DNA from: Galerina marginata | Taxonomy: Eukaryota > Basidiomycota > Agaricomycetes > Agaricales > Galerinaceae | Length of the DNA: 64,000 nucleotides | Direction of reading: 5' to 3' | NCBI GenBank assembly: GCA_023014335.1 | Contig: JAECYW010000011.1 | Location: forward strand, 1,922,001-1,986,000 | Shown: positions 22,986 to 34,252 of the stretch, piece after piece | Numbering within the stretch: position 1 is the first letter of the stretch | How the letters are laid out: the number at the start of each line of letters is the position of its first letter | The notes under the pieces: model-generated | The model's input: only the letters and a program-made list of their open reading frames with translations | What the model was told of the DNA's origin: nothing | Database searches by the model: none | Program-made: the position numbers and the translations under genes

Positions 22986-24614
22986 TTATGACATCAGATA
23001 ATCCGCGATCTCATTAACCACCCCTATGCGGATTGGTTGACTGGTATCATTTTTGGTCGGACAAATTTCCAAACATTTGCTATTCTTTAGAAAACAGGCT
23101 TGACAACAGCTGTTTCCACATTGAAAACTGAAAGATGACGATAAGAAGATGGTCTGATGATAAGGACAAGAACACACAAAATGGGCCGATTTGGGTTGAC
23201 ATCACAATGAACACAATTAAAAGAATATTTAAAGAAGTCCTTCAGGTCAGTAAGAGGATGTTCCCTATTTTCTAATGACTGAAATAATGAAACATCTTTA
23301 ACTTTTTGCGGAGAATCATCTGAAAACTTGTTACTGACCAGTAAAAGCGACTCAAAAGTGGCAATCTTCTTCTCTAATATATACAGTGATTTGTTCATAT
23401 TGAGCTTCATGCCTAGTAAGCGGTGTTCCAAATCGTAAACAAAATGGTATGTCTGAATTTCGAACACAATATTTAGTATTATAATTATTAATCATTATAA
23501 TCAATTTGTACCCTTTCTAAGTATTGAATGCTTTGATCAGTGTTGAATGTTGAAAGCGTTGCTAAAAATTCTTGATCCGTAGTGGGTATATTGTTTCTGA
23601 ATGAGACTTCGTCATCGGTCTTGCATTAATGGCAGTCAATTCGTTTAGATATTCTCATCATAGATGAAAGAGTGACAGACCAAATATAATCCAATCATTT
23701 TCTCGTCCTCGTTCTCTTGTTCCAGTCTACCACGTTGTTCATTTGTCATTGCGTTTCGGACCAGTGACATCATGTATTGTATTCGGGTCACTGTCGGTAT
23801 AAAATCCATACTGTTGGCTGAGGGAAGTCGACAGTTCGGGCAATGAACGATGTTGTTGTCGTCCTTGTTGACGTCTGACCATTCGTTGATACACCTGGCA
23901 CAAAACATGTGCCCGCAGGGAATTAGACTATACAATGTTCACATTGAGGAGTAGGTTGACAAAATTACATAAAACTCACCAGCTCGACTTATCGATATTC
24001 AACGAGTCCAGACAAATTGTGCACCTTAACGTGCCACTAATGCTGTTCAGAATTGTCTCACTCTCTGAGAGATCGATTGAAGTCTGTGCCGAACGACGGC
24101 ATAGGATTCTATAATTATAAGCATTGAATATCATACCGATATAATTGCCACGATTTGCGAAGTTATCGCGGTCAATTTGTTTTCCATGTCACTGATTGAG
24201 ATTCGCTTTTCATTCAAGCTATTGTCCAGCCTCGTAACAAGTTGGTTTTCTGTAACAATGTCCTAAAAGCTTCGTTGTATACATCATATTGAGAAGATAT
24301 CGCAAAAAACACACCGCAATTATTCCGTCCATATTGCAATAAGTTTCTTGTATAGAAGGGAGCGTAAATGCAAAAGAAAAGAATGTTGGGCAAAGGAATT
24401 TCGCAGGCGTGTTTTCAATTTGTGAGGCGTGACCCGGACCCGTGACCCGGACAGGCGACGGAACCGCTTTGTCGCGACTTCGTCGCATACCATTCTTGCT
24501 TCCTCGCAATGAGTCTACATTTTCGGACTGGAGAGCAACGGCGACATCTACCGATATTGGTTTGGCAGAGTCAATATCGACGTTCAAATCCTCCAGAAGC
24601 CATTTCCACGGCAA
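22986..24614 (-). CDS. RING-finger protein with coiled coil and a second Cys-rich domain
   Basis: RING domains are the E2-binding part of ubiquitin ligases. Exons at about 23980-24118 and 23681-23927 together give a C3HC4 RING: CTIC, then CLIPCGHMFCARC, then HCPNC. A helical segment upstream (24219-24260 region) looks like a coiled coil. Downstream exons 23512-23619, 23178-23452 and 22986-23127 join in frame through GT..AG introns. They add another helical region and a second finger-like cluster (CVHCDVNP, CGNSCCQACF, CLEICP), ending at TAA 22986. The second cluster resembles a RING whose usual His is Cys. The 5' end is unresolved: no ATG opens the first exon near 24614 and one internal junction near 24119-24160 is unclear. 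It could still prove to be two genes, split near 23620-23680. Confidence 0.6.
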
Positions 24615-24880
24615 TTGTTTCCAAAAGCGAAAGGACTCGGACGAGACATCAGCGCTCAGCTTTGATCATGGCAGAGATGGAAGTACGCTTCTTCTCCTGA
24701 CCTCCGTCTATCGTGGGCATGAACTTTCTTCAGAAATAGCGGACCTAGCATTATGGCCTGTAACAATTGGGACCTCTTATGGAACTTGGCATCCTTCATT
24801 TCTTGTTTCCTGGCATTCACACATCGTCAGCAGTCCCCTCTATCTTCCCATCTGCCATGTCCACCTCCACAATTGATGTG

Positions 24881-25870
24881 TTCTCGCCAACGGTGATGCT
24901 CAGCCTGAGGCTCTGCTTCAGGAAGTCGGCCCTGTGGGTTTTCTCTTAGGTGTTCACTTGGTATTGAACTGATATTCTAAATTTTCTCGGAAACAACTCT
25001 TGCAGGGCGAGCGCGATATTCGTATGGAGACCCAGTTCGAGTATGGCTCGCGCGATGGAATATTGCGCCTCTTGAACCTCTTTGAGAAACACAAGATTTC
25101 AGTGACCGTCATTGCTGTGGGCAAGGCCTATGAAAAACAACCGTAAGTTCAACGTGTTCCCGGAGCGTATTAACAATACTTATCCTACATTAAAGGGACA
25201 TTGCAATGGCCTGCGAAAAAGGCGGCCATGAAATCGCGTCTCATTGTTACCGCAGGATCGACTTCACGTACATGGATGCCGAATCAGAAGAGAAACTCGT
25301 TTGCGAAGAAGTCGAATTGTTCAAGCGCACTAGTCCGACTGGTAAAGTACCTGTTGGGTGGTACTATGGCCGTCCATCCCCTCGCAGCCGTGCTCTTGTC
25401 TCCAAGGTGTACCACGAGCTTGGACTGGAGCTGCTTTACCAAGCTGATACTTGTAAATAGCCCCCTAAAATATTGGAATAAGCTTTTATTGATAAAATCA
25501 ACGTCTAGATGCCGACGATCTCCCATACTGGATACCAGACCTCATCATCGGGCCCGAAGAGGGATTGTTGATGATGCCCTACAGTTATGACTGCAACGAC
25601 TTCAAGTTTTTCGTCGCACCAGGTTTTGGCTCTTCGTTCGTCGTACCTGACAGTCGCCCTGCATGCGCTTGTCATTGGCCGACCTGGAAGGTTCGCAGCT
25701 ATCAAAAAGGTAAATCTCCTTTCATTTATTGAACTTTCTTGCTGATAATTACGTTTTCGTAGTTTGTGGAGTACATTGCTGAGCAATCAGACGTGTGGGT
25801 TGCTACTTGGGAGCAGATCACAAGGCATTGGAAAGCCCAGTATCCCTATGTGGCCCCTACCAAATCTTAA
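24881..25870 (+). pseudogene. PuuE-type polysaccharide deacetylase (allantoinase-like), copy 1, broken
   Basis: PuuE-like enzymes use the polysaccharide-deacetylase fold, and several hydrolyse allantoin. Visible in order: NGDAQPEALLQEVGPVG at 24890, then after an intron GERDIRMETQFEYGSRDG at 25013 and EKHKISVTVIAVGKA. A second intron is followed by GHEIASHCYRRIDFTYMD at 25224. Then comes GWYYGRPSPRSRALVSK, and across a third intron ADDLPYWIPDLIIGPE. The C-terminus (DVWVATWEQITRHW) ends at TAA 25870. The N-terminal block found in copy 2 (FPRDFAGYGR and following) is absent. A deletion and frameshift near 25635, between APGFGSS and YLTVALHALVIGRPGRF, removes a segment kept in copy 2. It is read as a pseudogene, though the intron sites remain good. 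Confidence 0.75.
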
Positions 25871-26002
25871 GTGATGAACAAGAAGTTGATGTAATCATAT
25901 CTCCTATTATTATTCCGTGAGATCTGGAGTCCCAGGCCTACATATGGAGCATCAAGAACACCCACATTTCTATAGAATACTGGATTTGCCAGCCTCCGCA
26001 AG

Positions 26003-27235
26003 ATGTCAACTGTTTTTCTGACCAACTTTCCTCGCGACTTCGCTGGCTACGGGCGTTTCCCACCAAATCCCAACTGGCCCAACGGCGTGAAGATCGCCAT
26101 CAATTTTGTCATAAATCATGAGGAAGGAGGCGAAAATTCTCTGGACAATGGGGACGCTCAAGCAGATTCGAACCTACAAGAAACCGGTCCGGTAGGTGCT
26201 GCAAAGCGATTGGTCGGGGGTCCTTTTCAGGTTGCCGAATCTTTTCTGCAGAGACCTTCTCTCGTAGGCGAGAAAGCCTCCCTATGGAGAGCCAGTTCGA
26301 ATCCGGCTCTCGTCGGGGGATGTGGTGACTGCTCAACTTATTTGAAAAGCACAACATACATATCACCATCTACGCCGTTGGGAAGGCACACGAGCCTAAT
26401 CCGTAATTCTTCCTTGCTCCTTCCAGGGATCATTCTTATCTTTATTTATCAGCGAGATAGTGAAGGCATGCGAAGGGCTTCTCATTGCTATCCCTGGATC
26501 AATTACACATACATGGACGCAGGAGCCGAGGAGCCATACATCCGTCAGGCGATAGAATCTTTTCGCCAGAGCACTACCTCTGGAAAGGTCCCTATGGGCT
26601 GGTACTACGGTCGCCCATGTCGTCGAAGCCGTGCTCTTGTTTCCAAGGCTTATCAAGCTTGGTCTTGAACTGTTGTATAATTCGGACACATGTACGTACA
26701 CGTCCTTTCGTTCTCTGTCTTTTGGCTTTGAGGCTGAGTCGTCCATTCAGATGCTGATGACTTGCCATACTGGATCCCGGACCCAATAACAGGTCCAGAG
26801 AACGGCCTTCTCCTAGTGCCATACACTTATGACTGCAATGACTTCAAGTTCTACATCGCACCAGGGTTCGCTTCCTCCATGGCATACTACAAGCACATTT
26901 AGAGTTCATTTGGCACAGGAATTCGCTGGTTGTGTTCGTGCCATTCCTTGAACAGATCTCTTAACAAATACCCTCTACGAAGAAGGATTGAATGGACATT
27001 CGGCATTCATGACCGTTGCTCTTCATGCACGCATGCTGGGCCGGCCACGCCGTTTCCCGGCAATAAAGCAGGTATGTTCTAGTCTCAGTCTAGCGTTACA
27101 TTAATTTTACTGAGGTCTGAATCCCCATAATTGGTAGATTTCATAGGTGGCAAGACGGACGTCTGGGTGACCACGAGGGAAGAAATCGCAAGGCACTGGG
27201 TTTCTCATTATCCGTTTAAGCCTCCAATTGTATAA
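26003..27235 (+). pseudogene. PuuE-type polysaccharide deacetylase (allantoinase-like), copy 2, broken
   Basis: This copy keeps the N-terminus: ATG at 26003, FPRDFAGYGRFPPNPNWPNG, then AINFVINHEEGGEN. The equivalent of the GERD segment at about 26275-26400 is out of frame and contains a TGA where a codon for the LLNLFEKHN stretch should follow. The middle (ASHCYPWINYTYMD, GWYYGRPCRRSRALVSK) and the block DLPYWIPDPITGPENG are well preserved. A TAG interrupts after MAYYKHI near 26900, and the next piece (LNGHSAFMTVALHARMLGRP) is in another frame. The tail TDVWVTTREEIARHW ends at 27235. It lies head-to-tail 133 bases after copy 1, so the two arose by tandem duplication. Confidence 0.8.
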
Positions 27236-27366
27236 CCATGATGATGATGTCATACAATGTTCCCTGTTACTTTGCTTTACCACGCATGATGCCAGATGTT
27301 CTCAGCTTTGAACACAAGTGAGATCGGCAAACAACTGATCTGCAACCTGACGTTCAAATGCATCGG

Positions 27367-29744
27367 CTATGCCATAACAGTGAGAACAGTCAAAGAACTC
27401 TTTTCCTTCTCGTCTTCTGCAATCGATGAACCATGAATCGATGCACTTTCTGCTCCATTGATAGTGTCTCCGGGAAAGATTACTTCATGGACAAAGCTCT
27501 TTGCTACAGGATCTTCCGAATGCTTAGCTGGTAGAACTGGCACAGGGAAAAGTATGTTGAAGGCAAAATGGCTAAAGTCGGCGAGAGGAAGACCGAGAAG
27601 CCATCCCTAACATATAAGAATTGTTGAAGAGAGGACGAGGTAGTAGAGGGCATCATGCTGTATATTCTCTGCACAGCAATACTTAGCTTCTCAGGAATCT
27701 ATGTGGCAACGAAACCCTAAAAAGCATTGTAAGACAACAAAATACCACACACTGCTGTGCCATGCACTAACCGGAAAGATAACGCAGAATGCGATTAGCC
27801 ATGCAGCAAAGCCTGTCCAGTTATATCCTCGAGGCGAATACATGTAGATGGAGTCCTTTGAGTAATCAAACATGGATGGAACGTGACTGGGAAACACTTC
27901 AGAGAGGGTTCAAGTACAAAAGCTAAGGCTTACTAGTTCCCTCTTCGGAGGACAAAATCACCCCATAAGCTTGGGCGTTAGTCCTAAAGCCGAGGTTAGA
28001 GTGATCTGTGAGACAGAAGCGGAAGCCTCACAGGATCTGCCAAGGCACGACTGGCATCTAGACGAGGGTGACGAGTATTTGTCGATGAATCATGTCTAGG
28101 ACCCATAACAGATAAGGCTGAACAATGACGAAATGGTCGAACTGACTGAAATAACCTGCAGGAAGATGTCGCTTTAGCAGATGTTACAACTGAAAGGCTG
28201 GAAAAAAACGAACGAGGAAAAATGGCGGCGATGTTAGCGCCGAAAGGAACTGCGTTACAGTATGCATTAGTGACGAGGAATAAAAGACTCGCAAGGCCAT
28301 GATGAAACTATGCAAAAAAAAACTTCAGCGCGTACTAAAACGAGACCCAATGAAAATAAACAAACCATCCATATCGCGTCGCTGCAGACCAATTCTCGTT
28401 AAGGAGAAGATCAAGCTGGTCCCAAATATTTCATTTTGCGATGCCTCCGTAGCGCGATTGTAGAGAAGCCGCTGAGATTACACTGAAAAATTCAATCATC
28501 GTTTTGGTGACGAAAATGGTCATGCCTTGAGGCCAGCCAGTTCGCGAGAGACGTCGGACTGGTTCGTGATCATAGGTGCGGTACTGGCGAGAATGGAGTT
28601 GATAGAGCTCATTGTCGCCCACCCAACGGCAGCTCCGGAGATGGGTTTTTCTTGTAGGATGCTGAAAGCCTTGAAACCGGCGGTGTCTTTCTGACCTAAA
28701 ACGGTATACAATACTTTCAAGGAGATTGATATCGTTTATAAGGATTGAAATATGTCAAGGCCCACCAAACATAGGGAAGAAGGCGATGAATCCGAATATA
28801 GCTCTTGTCGAGAAGACAGCGCGGAACTTTGACGGGTGAAGTAACGACAATGGTGATGAGATTGCCCACGCGAGGAAATCTGCGAAATGCAGATAAGAGA
28901 GAGGGATGATCTGTCCAGAGCATCAAAGACGTACAATTCATGATGGTTTTAGCATCGGTACCAGCAGAAGATGGTACAGGCGGGTTCCAATCCTTATATA
29001 TATGCCCAAAGACGCAGATCCACATAACGTTCGTCAATTGCGCGGCGCAGAACACCTGGATGGCACTGGTCGGCAACCTCTTAGTTCCATTGTAAACAAT
29101 GCAACCATTTCAAGAAACTTAGCACCAAACCTAAGATAAGATATATCAGAAACATATCTCAGCTAAAATGATATACTTACGATTCCTATTACTCCTCGCA
29201 GACCGACAAACCACCTTGAACCTGTGACACCAAAAGTTGGGCTAGCAAGGATTGATCAGACCAGCTGAAATGTATCGTGAGACGCGCATGTACCGAATCA
29301 TTGCGGGAAATCCGACGTGATAATGAGCCCCAAAAGTTGCATTGAGACTAGAAGTAGGTTAGAGAATGGCAGATGGCTGATACAAGAGGACCATTACGCA
29401 GCCGTAACACCAAGGATCGCACAACCGATGAGGACAGGGACGATGGTTTGTTTTACTATGAGGCCGACGCTTATAAGGGAAGAACCAAAACTCCACTGAC
29501 AAAAAATGAGCAAGAGCTCGAAATGAAATATCAAAATAAGTCGAGGAAACATACCCAAGTCGCGTCCCAGAGATTGCCCTGCCCAAACCGAGCTATAATT
29601 CCACCATGTCCAAGTACGGGCTTCAGGAGGACTTGGAAGAAGGTCTTCGTTGGCCTCATTGGAGTAATTCTCGAGGGCAATCTTCTTCCCGATCCTTTGG
29701 AGGATATTCGCCATAGCGGAATGAAGATCAGAACACCGCGACAT
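27367..29744 (-). pseudogene. NCS1-family purine/pyrimidine/allantoin permease, broken
   Basis: NCS1 permeases are twelve-helix importers of uracil, allantoin, cytosine or purines. Read from 29744: NEDLLPSPPEARTWTWWNYS, then WSFGSSLISVGLIVKQ, typical of the NCS1 N-terminus. Next come ATFGAHYHVGFPAMIR and FGVTGSRWFVGLRGVIG, joined by good introns, then GAAVGWATMSSINSI with INQSD-like MITNQSDVSREL near 28600. Near 28270 there is NAVPFGANIAAIFPR. Near 27860 there is YDYSKDSIYMYSPRGYNWTGFAAW-type sequence (written here in part), and near 27560 ADFSHFAFNILFPVP. A one-base frameshift lies near 29540, and several stops lie between 27900 and 28300. The C-terminal tail is intact to TAG at 27367. Its position beside two allantoinase-like copies suggests a purine-salvage role. 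Confidence 0.75.
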
Positions 29745-31823
29745 CTATGTTTTATACTCGACTTGAGAGGGACGTCAATAATATCTTGAAGGTTCTATCT
29801 TTCGGCCCAAACCTCCGCGCATCTTCCAGGTATTCGTAGACTGGTTCAAAAAAAATGAAGGTACGGATACAGGTTTTCTCACAAAACACTTTTTCCAACT
29901 AGAATAACCATAGCCCGAGGCCGTTCCCGGGCCCCATTAAATAGTATTCCAATTTAGCAGAGGTGACTCCATTGTAAGAAACGGGTGCCCTTTGAAGCTT
30001 CATAAGAATATCCTTATGACTAGAAGCATTGGGTGGCCTGAAATTGAAGCGGAACACCTAGATAACCAAAGAAGAATGTCGGTATTTCCTGCGACACAGA
30101 GATAAAATTTTTGTCCTACTGTCACATGGAGAAAGGCAGCTGGACCGAATGAAAAAACCACATCCATGACTGACTTTGACGATGAGAACTAGTGAGTTAA
30201 AGTTGATGCCATGTTTATTATGATTGATTACTAACCTTGCTACGGCGACTGGTAGGCGACTGTCGGACTCAGACAAGTGGGTCAGAGGTGGAAATGGTAC
30301 GGCATTCAGCCTTGATGTCAGCAAGTTGGGCGCTGGGAGATCCAGTGTTTATGCCGCTATCATGAATGTCGTTTGTAAGTCCGCCACATTTGAAGATTGT
30401 TCCGACCATAGTACCCTTAACTGCATCACGGGTAAGAATACCTGGGAGTATGGTATAATGATAATTTACATAAAATGTACATACCAGTAACATGGCTGTA
30501 AATCCCACCCGCAGCCTGAGCGTAAGGCTTAGAGATTCATTGCATGCAGCTACCTGGGACTCGAGAGTCGTACTTGAAGTTTGAAGCTTTAAAATCCAGT
30601 GAGTCAAAATTTCATGAGACGGAGCAATCGACAATTCACACTGAAGTAATATTTTGTTCGAACTCCGATGCATGTGACTATGTTGATTGAAGTTGAAGTT
30701 CAACTTTCGCTCAATGACGAATCTTGCGTCTGTCCTCCATCCTCCTTCATCTCGTGTGCCAGTGTTTTATTCCTCTAATAACGGCCTCATATCATGTAGA
30801 ACTCAGCAAATGTTACCTTCATCCCGTCAGCACAACACAGCAACCGATATTTGGCAGCACTGGCTATATGGAGAGGATAGGGAAGATTTGGATATCGTAG
30901 GTGGCCCCATCATCAAAATGCTGTCCCCGCTAACACTTTTTTGCAGGCTGGTTTTACTGGACACGTCCACGCTAGTTTTAAGCTTGAGAATTGACATAAA
31001 CAGCTCAGCATCGAAGCACTGTTGACTAACACCGGGTATGGAGCTTGCAAGGACGTACTAAACGTAAGGGCTTCTATTGTCTGTTGCAAACTCGCTCCCA
31101 ATCCATTTTCTGATTTAGAATATGTTCCCTGTGTCCTTCGTCTGGCGCTTCATCCGGTGCTTTCAGCACCTCAGCTGATGAGTCATTTAGGTGAGTGTCG
31201 CGAGCGCCCCGTTTTCACCTCTCTGCGGTGATCCCAGTCCTCGCACACTATAATCTTGGTAAGTACTGTTTAACCTATATCATGTTGTTTACTGAATAAA
31301 TTTCTGTCAGTTATTAGAGTATGCTAACGCGGTGCATGTCGAAGTGCTTTGTTAGTCTATGTCTTCTCGCTGCCTCCTCTCTTGCTCAACTAATGTGAGT
31401 TTCTGCCGACTTAGGTCCTTCAGTCCAAGTGCCAAGCACCTAGTAGTCATCGGATCAGGAGTATTGAGGGAATCGGAAGGATTGTCGTAATCAATGAAGA
31501 GCATTGTTCTGTTACTGTACCCTCTCAGTACGCGGTTTCTGCATGACACACACAGGATGTACTGTAAATAGAAATGCAATACACCTTGTTAAGCCTTCTA
31601 TGAGTTACTGTAGTCAGTGAAACCTGGAAAGTTGCAATGGAATAGGATCCAATGGCCTTTGAGATGGTAGGTTCTGATGGCATAACAAAATCTGCCGCAC
31701 TGGCGCCAGAGATAAGTTCTGGCAAAGAAAAGTGTTTATGAAAATATGCAGGTGATTACGTCGCCAGACAGTTTATGACAGTCTGGAAACGTCTGATAGG
31801 TCTGGCGCATCACGGATGGACTT
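29745..31823. other. Intergenic or eroded coding sequence, 2.1 kb
   Basis: Several stretches look coding but could not be assembled or named. They include minus-strand pieces at 30270-30560 with a plausible intron (30448-30487 region), a plus-strand frame at 30687-31025, and minus-strand pieces at 31352-31490 and 31645-31725 containing SGASAADFVMPSEPT. They may be relics of one or two further genes of the same decaying cluster. Confidence 0.35.
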
Positions 31824-31831
31824 TTCCTGAT

Positions 31832-32486
31832 TAGAGCTGCGCACCGGCCGTATTACGGGTACGGCCGTCGAGCTTATGGGTCAAACGGGTAGGATACCGA
31901 CACGACCGTCCCGTTTTGGCTTGACCCCCAAATCCAAACGGGTCGGGACGGGTCTGAAACGGGTTAGAACGGCCGTCAACGGCCGTTTTCTTCCTTTCAC
32001 GACATTTTCAGTCTTTTATTGAATTTTTGTTAGCTAATGGATTAGAGAAGTGTTCTAGGTAGTTACTATACTATATTAGAGGTTTAGACACAAATATTAG
32101 GGCTTGATCGACCAAGGGACACTAAGTCCAGTCCTGACAAAGAATCCAATACCACCGAACGGGCTCTATAATGGCGGCGGTCCAACCAACACCACTCACC
32201 ATACGCGTCACTGCCCTCCGATGATGCTCGCGGGACCTAAATTACATGTCAGTCAGCCATCCGCCAGACTTCGAGAACATTTCCAAACTATTTTATTGCT
32301 TAATTTGGACATTAATCATTAGACCCGTATGACAGCTGTTACGGCCATAGACTGACGGGTGATGACGGCATGTACCCATCGTTGGACGGGCCGTTCTTGT
32401 GTGCTCTTGAGGCGCCAACAGGACAGGCATTTACCCGTAAGACCCGTCCGTAGGACCCATCGATATGGGTACGGTGCGCAGCCCTA
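31832..32486. mobile_element. Non-autonomous hAT element (MITE-like), 655 bp
   Basis: The ends are terminal inverted repeats: TAGAGCTGCGCACCG at 31832 and, on the other strand at 32486, TAGGGCTGCGCACCG (14 of 15 match). Both sides carry the same 8-base target duplication, TTCCTGAT, at 31824-31831 and 32487-32494. An 8-bp duplication with TAG-type ends is the hAT hallmark. The subterminal regions are packed with ACGGGT/ACCCGT and ACGGCCGT motifs in both orientations, as expected for transposase-binding sites. There is no transposase frame, so it would have to be moved in trans. Confidence 0.93.
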
Positions 32487-32494
32487 TTCCTGAT

Positions 32495-32860
32495 GTCAGG
32501 AGATTACAGTTGGTAATACCACTTGACAATATTCTGACGCGCCAAAGCCTAAAAACTTACCATCACTTTCACTATGTAGCAGCACTATAGGCAAAATTAA
32601 TCCTCTACATAGTTGACAGCAATTATGTGAAGCGTCATAAATTAGAGTCAATGATAGTGCCTTATAGTACTGTATTGTTTTGAGCACATTTTCATTAATT
32701 TAGAAAAAAATTGGTCGCTGAGGAAGCCGATCAATTTTGTTTCGATTTAAGGTGAATTTTAAAACAGCCGGTTTTTTTTGACCTTTACGTGTTACATGAA
32801 CATGTGGTCGAAACAACACAGTATTCTGATGTGCAAACTGGGATATTTCTGACATACTGA
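32495..32860. other. AT-rich spacer, possibly Helitron tail
   Basis: No gene. This AT-rich stretch matches the Helitron's composition rather than the host's, and was continuous with it before the LTR element inserted. It contains a hairpin at 32707-32738 (11-base arms with one G-T pair, 10-base loop). Confidence 0.45.
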
Positions 32861-32865
32861 AATTC

Positions 32866-33030
32866 TGACGCCGGAAATCGACTTGGCGCTCGCCCCCGAA
32901 TATCCGGGCGGAGCTTTAATTTACATTAGGTACGCTACGTGTCACGTAGGTAGTTTCTTTCAAGCGTTCGGACAGTGGTACCGAGCTTACCTCGAACTTA
33001 CGGGCCTCGGCTGGCCGTTTTGGTTCGACA
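32866..33030 (+). repeat. 5' LTR of the gag-only element
   Basis: This 165-bp repeat starts TGACGCCGG and ends GGTTCGACA. It is identical by eye to 34253-34417. Confidence 0.95.
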
Positions 33031-33234
33031 CGAACGCTTTACACTCGTTACCGTCACCCAGGATCGGTCGGCTTCCTGGCGTGGACTGTCACTCGCACTC
33101 GCAACACGTCTGGTTGTTGAGTTGCTGTCTCGGGGTTCGGTCAAGAGCCCCACTCGGTTGTTTCGGGCGTTGACAGTTGTGTCCGCCCTGGTTTTTATCT
33201 TATCTCTGCTGTTATCTGTTCCGGGGGATCTCTC

Positions 33235-34224
33235 ATGGCGCCGAAGGCTGCGACTACGAAAACGGCGGCGGCGGCGGAGCCCCGTGCAATTCATTTCGAG
33301 CCACTAGACGACACAAACTACCACTACTGGGTGCTACGCATGGAGGCTGAGCTCGTCAGGCGGGATTTGTGGTCGGTGATCGCATTTGAGGAGGATATAG
33401 ACGGAAAGTCGGATGCAGAGGTGGAGGCTGCCCGTGCGCAGTGGTTAGCGAATCGGCCGGTGAAGAAAATGTCGGAAGCGAGGTCGGAGATTATTGCGAG
33501 GGTTATGGACTCGCAATTGGACCACTTCCTGCTTTTGAGGGACCCGAAGGCCATATGGGATACACTTGCAGGAATTCACGTTGCACGTGGATTGGCGACG
33601 AGGCTCGCGCTACGGAGGAAATTTCTGCGTCTGGTCAAGGACGAGAAGGAATCGATGGCGACCTGGATCGGTCGTGTTAAGCATGCTGCTTTTCAACTGG
33701 TGGCGATCGGCGTTGTGGTTTCAGATGAAGATCGGATTTTGGCGCTTACGAACGGATTGGATGACTCGTATGAGTCCCTTGTTATTTCCTTGGATTCAAC
33801 GTCACCCCAGGACTTGACCCTCGAATATGTTGTGGATCGGCTTCTCAACGACGAGATGCGACGAGGGAATAAGGGGGGGGAGATCAAGGAGGAGGAAAAG
33901 GCCCTACTTGCAAGGGGAAAGGTATCGGGATCGGGATCGGGATCGAAAGGGAACGCTGGACCACGCCGGTGCTGGAATTGCGATAAGCCCGGGCACATCA
34001 GTCGTTTCTGTCCTGAGTCCCAGGCGAGTTCGGATTCAGATGCTAGTTCAGGTTCAGGCTCAAGTTCGGAGAGGGGAAGGCGTCGGAAGAAGAAGAAGAA
34101 GGGGAAGGAGAAGGAGAAGGAAAAAAGAAAAGAACAGGCAAATTTGGGGGTAGGCTCATGGCAGGGATTGCGTTACTTGGGGTCTCATGAGATTGGGAAT
34201 CGGAGGCCAGGGGAAGTATATTAG
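33235..34224 (+). CDS. Copia-type Gag polyprotein (capsid plus zinc knuckle)
   Basis: This 329-residue Gag would form retroelement particles and bind RNA. Residues from about 18 to 200 fit the Copia Gag (UBN2/DUF4219-like) fold: FEPLDDTNYHYWVLRMEAEL at the start, then AIWDTLAGIH and LTNGLDDSYESL. A CCHC zinc knuckle, CWNCDKPGHISRFC, lies at about residues 246-259. The tail is Ser-rich, then a Lys/Arg/Glu stretch (about 285-308) that could bind nucleic acid or act as a nuclear signal. The ATG at 33235 is the first in the frame, about 200 bases after the 5' LTR. The stop lies 28 bases before the 3' LTR, so there is no room for pol. The intact frame suggests recent selection or recent insertion. 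Confidence 0.93.
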   Translation: MAPKAATTKTAAAAEPRAIHFEPLDDTNYHYWVLRMEAELVRRDLWSVIAFEEDIDGKSDAEVEAARAQWLANRPVKKMSEARSEIIARVMDSQLDHFLLLRDPKAIWDTLAGIHVARGLATRLALRRKFLRLVKDEKESMATWIGRVKHAAFQLVAIGVVVSDEDRILALTNGLDDSYESLVISLDSTSPQDLTLEYVVDRLLNDEMRRGNKGGEIKEEEKALLARGKVSGSGSGSKGNAGPRRCWNCDKPGHISRFCPESQASSDSDASSGSGSSSERGRRRKKKKKGKEKEKEKRKEQANLGVGSWQGLRYLGSHEIGNRRPGEVY

Positions 34225-34252
34225 ATGATTTTCGGAGGCTCACGAGGGGAAG

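Noticed and set aside
25441..25515. Premature TAG after ADTCK in PuuE copy 1
   Set aside because: It falls inside a GT..AG intron; splicing gives ADTYADDLPYW as in the family. The copy is broken elsewhere.
26290..26320. tRNA-like GTTCGAATCC motif
   Set aside because: It is part of the deacetylase coding remnant and aligns with the same region of copy 1. No cloverleaf surrounds it.
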